This document shows, piece by piece, positions 60,385 through 64,000 of a stretch of 64,000 bases of DNA. Positions within the stretch are counted from its first letter, which is position 1, and each line of letters begins with the position of its first letter. The stretch spans positions 16,610,809 to 16,674,808 of the forward strand of contig OX439010.1 of NCBI GenBank assembly GCA_949316495.1, given 5' to 3'. The notes beneath the pieces were generated by a model. The model searched no databases. It saw nothing but the letters and a program-made list of their open reading frames with translations, and was not told where the DNA came from. The position numbers were made by a program, and so were the translations under genes. The stretch is from Amphiduros pacificus (lineage: Eukaryota > Annelida > Polychaeta > Phyllodocida > Hesionidae).

Positions 60385-61108
60385 CCATAGCGTGTAATTA
60401 GTATTGTCTGTAACATTTTAATAATTTAATTTGATTCATGGCTACATTAATTTTCTTTTCGCAAAACAAAAGAATAAAACATTGCAAAATGTTTTAAGAA
60501 ATCAACAAGGGATTGATGAAAATTATAACTGATTTTGAAAACATATCATTCAAAGTATTGAATTTCTAATTCTGAGAACCCGAGTGAACATTCCATTAAA
60601 AAGATGCATTTCATTGTCAGGTTGTGTAAGCTTTCATGAGAATATTACATCTTTCTGTTACGGAACACTGTAATTGTTTAAAGTTTTAATACAATCCTCA
60701 TCTCTAAGTCTTCAAATGATTTGCATCACATCTCAAATTGAACAGAAATTATTTTTCATTTTGCAATTAATGTGAAGTTGGTTTTCCAGTATAATTAATT
60801 GGCAAAAAAGATGGCGGTGTCTCAGCTAATATAAAATATTCATTTAGTTTGGGTTTCTTCATTATCTTGAAATATGTTACAAAACCCAGAACTGTTTAAT
60901 TGCATTTTCTACAGTTACAATTAATATCATGTTGAGAATTTAAGACAGTGTTAAGAGACGAAGATAGGCAGGAGGCAGGAGATTGAAAGATAAATTACAA
61001 AGGATTATTTTCATCCATCAAAAGAGTGTTGGATTATGAATGGATTTTTCAAAACGAAGACTCAAATTGGAATCCTGCTGTTGATACAAAAAGCCAAGGA
61101 CGATTTTG
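60385..61108. other. AT-rich non-coding DNA
   Basis: Unique AT-rich sequence lies between the SINE and the 24-bp minisatellite. No feature is recognised apart from an octamer-like ATTTGCAT near 60730. Confidence 0.65.
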
Positions 61109-61477
61109 GTGTCATTTAGATAGGTAGTCATGGTGTCATTTAGATAGGTAGTTATGGTGTCATTTAGATAGGTAGTTATGGTGTCATTTAGATAGGTAGT
61201 TATGGTGTCATTTAGATAGGTAGTTATGGTGTCATTTAGATAGGTAGTTATGGTGTCATTTAGATAGGTAGTTATGGTGTCATTTAGATAGGTAGTTATG
61301 GTGTCATTTAGATAGGTAGTTATGGTGTCATTTAGATAGGTAGTTATGGTGTCATTTAAATAGGTAGTTATGGTGTCATTTAGATAGGTAGTCATGGTGT
61401 CATTTAGATAGGTAGTTATGGTGTCATTTAGATAGGTAGTTATGGTGTCATTTAGATAGGTAGTCATTGGTGTCATC
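61109..61477 (-). repeat. 24-bp minisatellite, 15 copies
   Basis: The unit TAGATAGGTAGTTATGGTGTCATT repeats about 15 times in perfect 24-bp register with three kinds of variant (TAGTCATGG, TTTAAATAGG, one extra base near the right end). Because 24 is a multiple of three, the minus strand has a 153-codon frame with an eight-residue repeat, ITTYLNDT. Frame openness follows from unit length. The Ile/Met changes and one synonymous Leu change show no clear coding constraint. Probably non-coding. Confidence 0.97.
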
Positions 61478-64000
61478 AACCTAAAATATTTTGTTGATTT
61501 GAATTTACTTTTACATGATAGATTTAGGATCTAGATATCAAATAAACATTTTCTGTTATGTGTTACTCATTGAAGATTTTAAATAAGAACTTTTAATTCT
61601 CAGGCTATGAATGAAAAATGTTGATGTTAAATTTATAGCTTGGGACTTGTAAACATTTTTTTTATATATATACATGGTGCAAATACAGCAAGTCAATATA
61701 AAATGAGTGTTTTTATAACCTAACAAGAACAAATGGGAGCAGGTCTTGAATATGTCAGTGATCCTTATTTTATTCATACAACTCAGTTTTTTTATTTCAG
61801 GAATGGTAAAGTAATATATTTATGAAGCAACCTGATATAATTCATCAAAATTTAATATCATAGATGGCTAAAACATATTCTGATTGCCACAAAAACTCAA
61901 TTCTTTGTAGCCCTGTACAAATAGGTCATGCCAGTAAACTAGATCGCGTTGTGACCTACATTGAACTGGTTATTGACACAATCAATAAATAGCTGTGCCT
62001 TTTGGCATGGCAGACAAGATGTTTACCTTACCGGACCTGCACTTCCAGAAGGAGGAAAGAAGTCTACTTGAGTAATTTGTCTCATCGTTTTAGAAAATTA
62101 GATTTGTGAAATAAAATTGGGTCAAATCTTGTTATCTCTACCTGGTTCTAATACTAATCCGGAAAAATGTGCAAATAGTGCGCTGCAAGTTTCAGTGAAT
62201 TTCTTCATCAGGCCAAGTCAGGGTATGAATGTTATTTTTGATGTGGACTACACTGCTCACCAAAACAAGACATTTCCTTTGCATCCTTATTCATGACATA
62301 TTCACTAATTTCACAAAAGAAAATCCAAATTGTTGTTTTTTTCCACTCAGTACAGATTGTCCCAGATTCTGTGAACCTGGAAATATTAGAAACAATGAAA
62401 TGAGATAAAATGTTTATTTCCTGGTGGTTTTATGTCACGTCTCATCCAGCCTGTTTGCAAGTTCTGTTTCGTAACTCATTTCTCTTATTTTTTTCCCCTT
62501 AAGACATTGAGAATTTGATGACAGTGGAAAGACCACCTTTCAGGCTTCTCGTTTACAACGTACAAATCATTAACAAAGTCTCCTTTGAAATTTCCATCGC
62601 ATGACGCTCATTACTTTCCATGCCAGGAAAGCTGATTTGATTTGTCAACAGAAACGATAGAAAAACATAAGAGAGCGGTGTTGATGCGGGAGAAATGTTG
62701 TCAATTTACGGCGGAAGCACTGAGAAAGATAAGGCTCCTTTCCCATGGAAAATGTACAAATATGTTCTCTTTTTTCAAGGAAAATGAGCAGTTGATTTTA
62801 CTTCATGCAGCTGCAAGAAACAAGTGATTTGTCAAATATCTTGTACCTAGACAATTTGGAACATCACACCATATTCAAGTTTTTTTTTTTTTTTTTTTTT
62901 TTGGGGGGGGGGGGGTTGCTGAATACAAGAAAAAATAGTTATGTACAATCTTGCTGCAATAGAATAAAAAACTAATTTGCAAATGTTTCATTCTGGTAAT
63001 TTGGGAACTGCTTGTTTCAGAGTCTAGGTTTAATCACTACAGCATATCAGGAAGCTATCAGTTGTCTTGTATTTATCATAGTGTATGATTTCAACATCCA
63101 TACTTGATAAACCTGTCTTGAGTTGAAAACTGACATATCCAAAATGGTTCCTTTTAATATCAATCCCTGTGAAATTGAGTTGTCTCCAACATAAATATAC
63201 ACATTATCAACATTTGCCAATATTACATTGAATAAATTTAATTAGAAACACTTAATTTGAAATAATTATATTAAAGCCATAAATTTTCAACATATATTTT
63301 CATTGGTCTAATTATTATTTGTGTTTCTGTTGAGGACATCGAGAGATGGTAACCTAAAAACAGATTCAATACAACAATAAACACAGTTATATTAATGATA
63401 TTATGATTTTATATAATCTCCAGAATGGAGAAGAATTTCACAGGATATTTTCAAGTCAGTCTTGGGGAGAGACTGTCACCCACACTGTAGAAGTTGCTGA
63501 GAGTTGATGCCATAACAAGACACAAGTAGAAGGACAAACCAAAGATGGCTTGTTAGTGCAGAACAGTCTATGGTATCTAATGGTTGCAGATCAATTTGCA
63601 CCTGTATTGTTAGACCCCCCCAGGGAACCATGAAGGGATGAAAGGATAGACACACATCAGGTATGGTCGTATATTCTTATTGTGGAAATATGATCATATT
63701 TTGCATCTGTAAGTAGTATGATCTACATAGACAGAACAAGAGGAAAAGTGGACGTACATGTTTCTAAATCAATTTTCAACACGGTGTCTTAATCAGTTAG
63801 TTATATATCTTTAGGCAGAAAGCATGATCAGGATAATTATATGATTATTATGTCATTAACTACCATTGATCCCAGTGTGAATTAACAAACACATCTAATT
63901 ATGTATGGACATTTCTCAGTATTAATCATCAAGTTGTTTGCCCATTTTGCCAACTCATTTGATTGCATTAGTCTTCCAGGTTCGTCATTAGCGTTCCAGG
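61478..64000. other. AT-rich non-coding DNA to the window end
   Basis: No exon, RNA gene or array is recognised. About 62430-62830 is slightly more complex and has a 61-codon frame starting at TTG with no known domain. The last 600 bases are AT-rich with AATTA-type words. Confidence 0.6.
62880..62915 (+). repeat. T23G13 adjoining homopolymers
   Basis: Twenty-three T run directly into thirteen G, then TTGCTG. Both tracts should be length-variable and prone to assembly error. The G run could form quadruplex DNA. No SINE or LINE body is recognised on either side. Confidence 0.95.

Noticed and set aside
62642-62827. A 61-codon frame with a helical-looking, charged peptide
   Set aside because: It begins at TTG without an ATG, has no splice or promoter context, and matches no family I recognise.
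1-64000. Retroviral, LTR, Polinton or broken toxin remnants
   Set aside because: No reverse transcriptase, integrase, capsid or polymerase motif and no long terminal repeats were noticed on either strand.

Overview
This window looks like a gene-free stretch of an invertebrate nuclear genome, most likely a mollusc and perhaps a bivalve. The DNA is AT-rich throughout. No reading frame shows a recognisable domain, a coherent exon chain or a convincing start. The open frames are short, or they run through tandem repeats. The mollusc call rests on two repeats I recognise from memory: a tRNA-derived SINE (60.09-60.38 kb) with the GTGCACTGG-containing body seen in many molluscs, and a Helentron/'pearl'-like non-autonomous element (33.76-35.86 kb) with hairpin end, tetranucleotide microsatellite and tandem ~145-bp core. 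Neither was checked against a database. No bacterial operons, rRNA, functional tRNA, CRISPR array or virus-like element was seen.

Layout. 0-3.5 kb: unique non-coding DNA with a 30-base C run. 3.48-4.56 kb: 65-bp minisatellite. 5.7-6.1 kb: GC-rich patch with an RFX-type X-box. 7.09-8.57 kb: three abutting minisatellites (20, ~30 and 29 bp) sharing an AGACAGGGA core. 8.6-11.6 kb: unique DNA with an E-box/D-box pair. 11.65 and 13.05 kb: decayed tandem repeats. 13.3-33.7 kb: mostly unique DNA with moderately GC-rich islands, paired nuclear-receptor half-sites, CCAAT boxes and small duplications. 33.76-35.86 kb: the pearl-like element. 36.15-36.54 kb: island with CRE and YY1-like sites. 38.65 kb: duplication. 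41.76-42.22 kb: minisatellite. 44.3 kb: TGACCT cluster. 45-60 kb: unique DNA, poly-T runs and small duplications. 60.1 kb: SINE. 61.11-61.47 kb: 24-bp minisatellite. 62.88 kb: T23G13 tract.

Function, as inference only: unique AT-rich DNA with islands of higher complexity, many homeodomain/POU-like words and no exons is what one expects of a regulatory desert or a very long intron next to a developmental or transcription-factor gene. The best leads are cis-regulatory or repeat-evolution signals: perfect DR1 elements, a TGACCT cluster, an ER8-bearing tandem core inside a mobile element, a CACGTG/TTACGTAA composite, a CArG/AP-1 composite beside GC boxes, and a minisatellite family with a shared core. 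I did not find a new multi-gene system, and nothing here supports claiming one.
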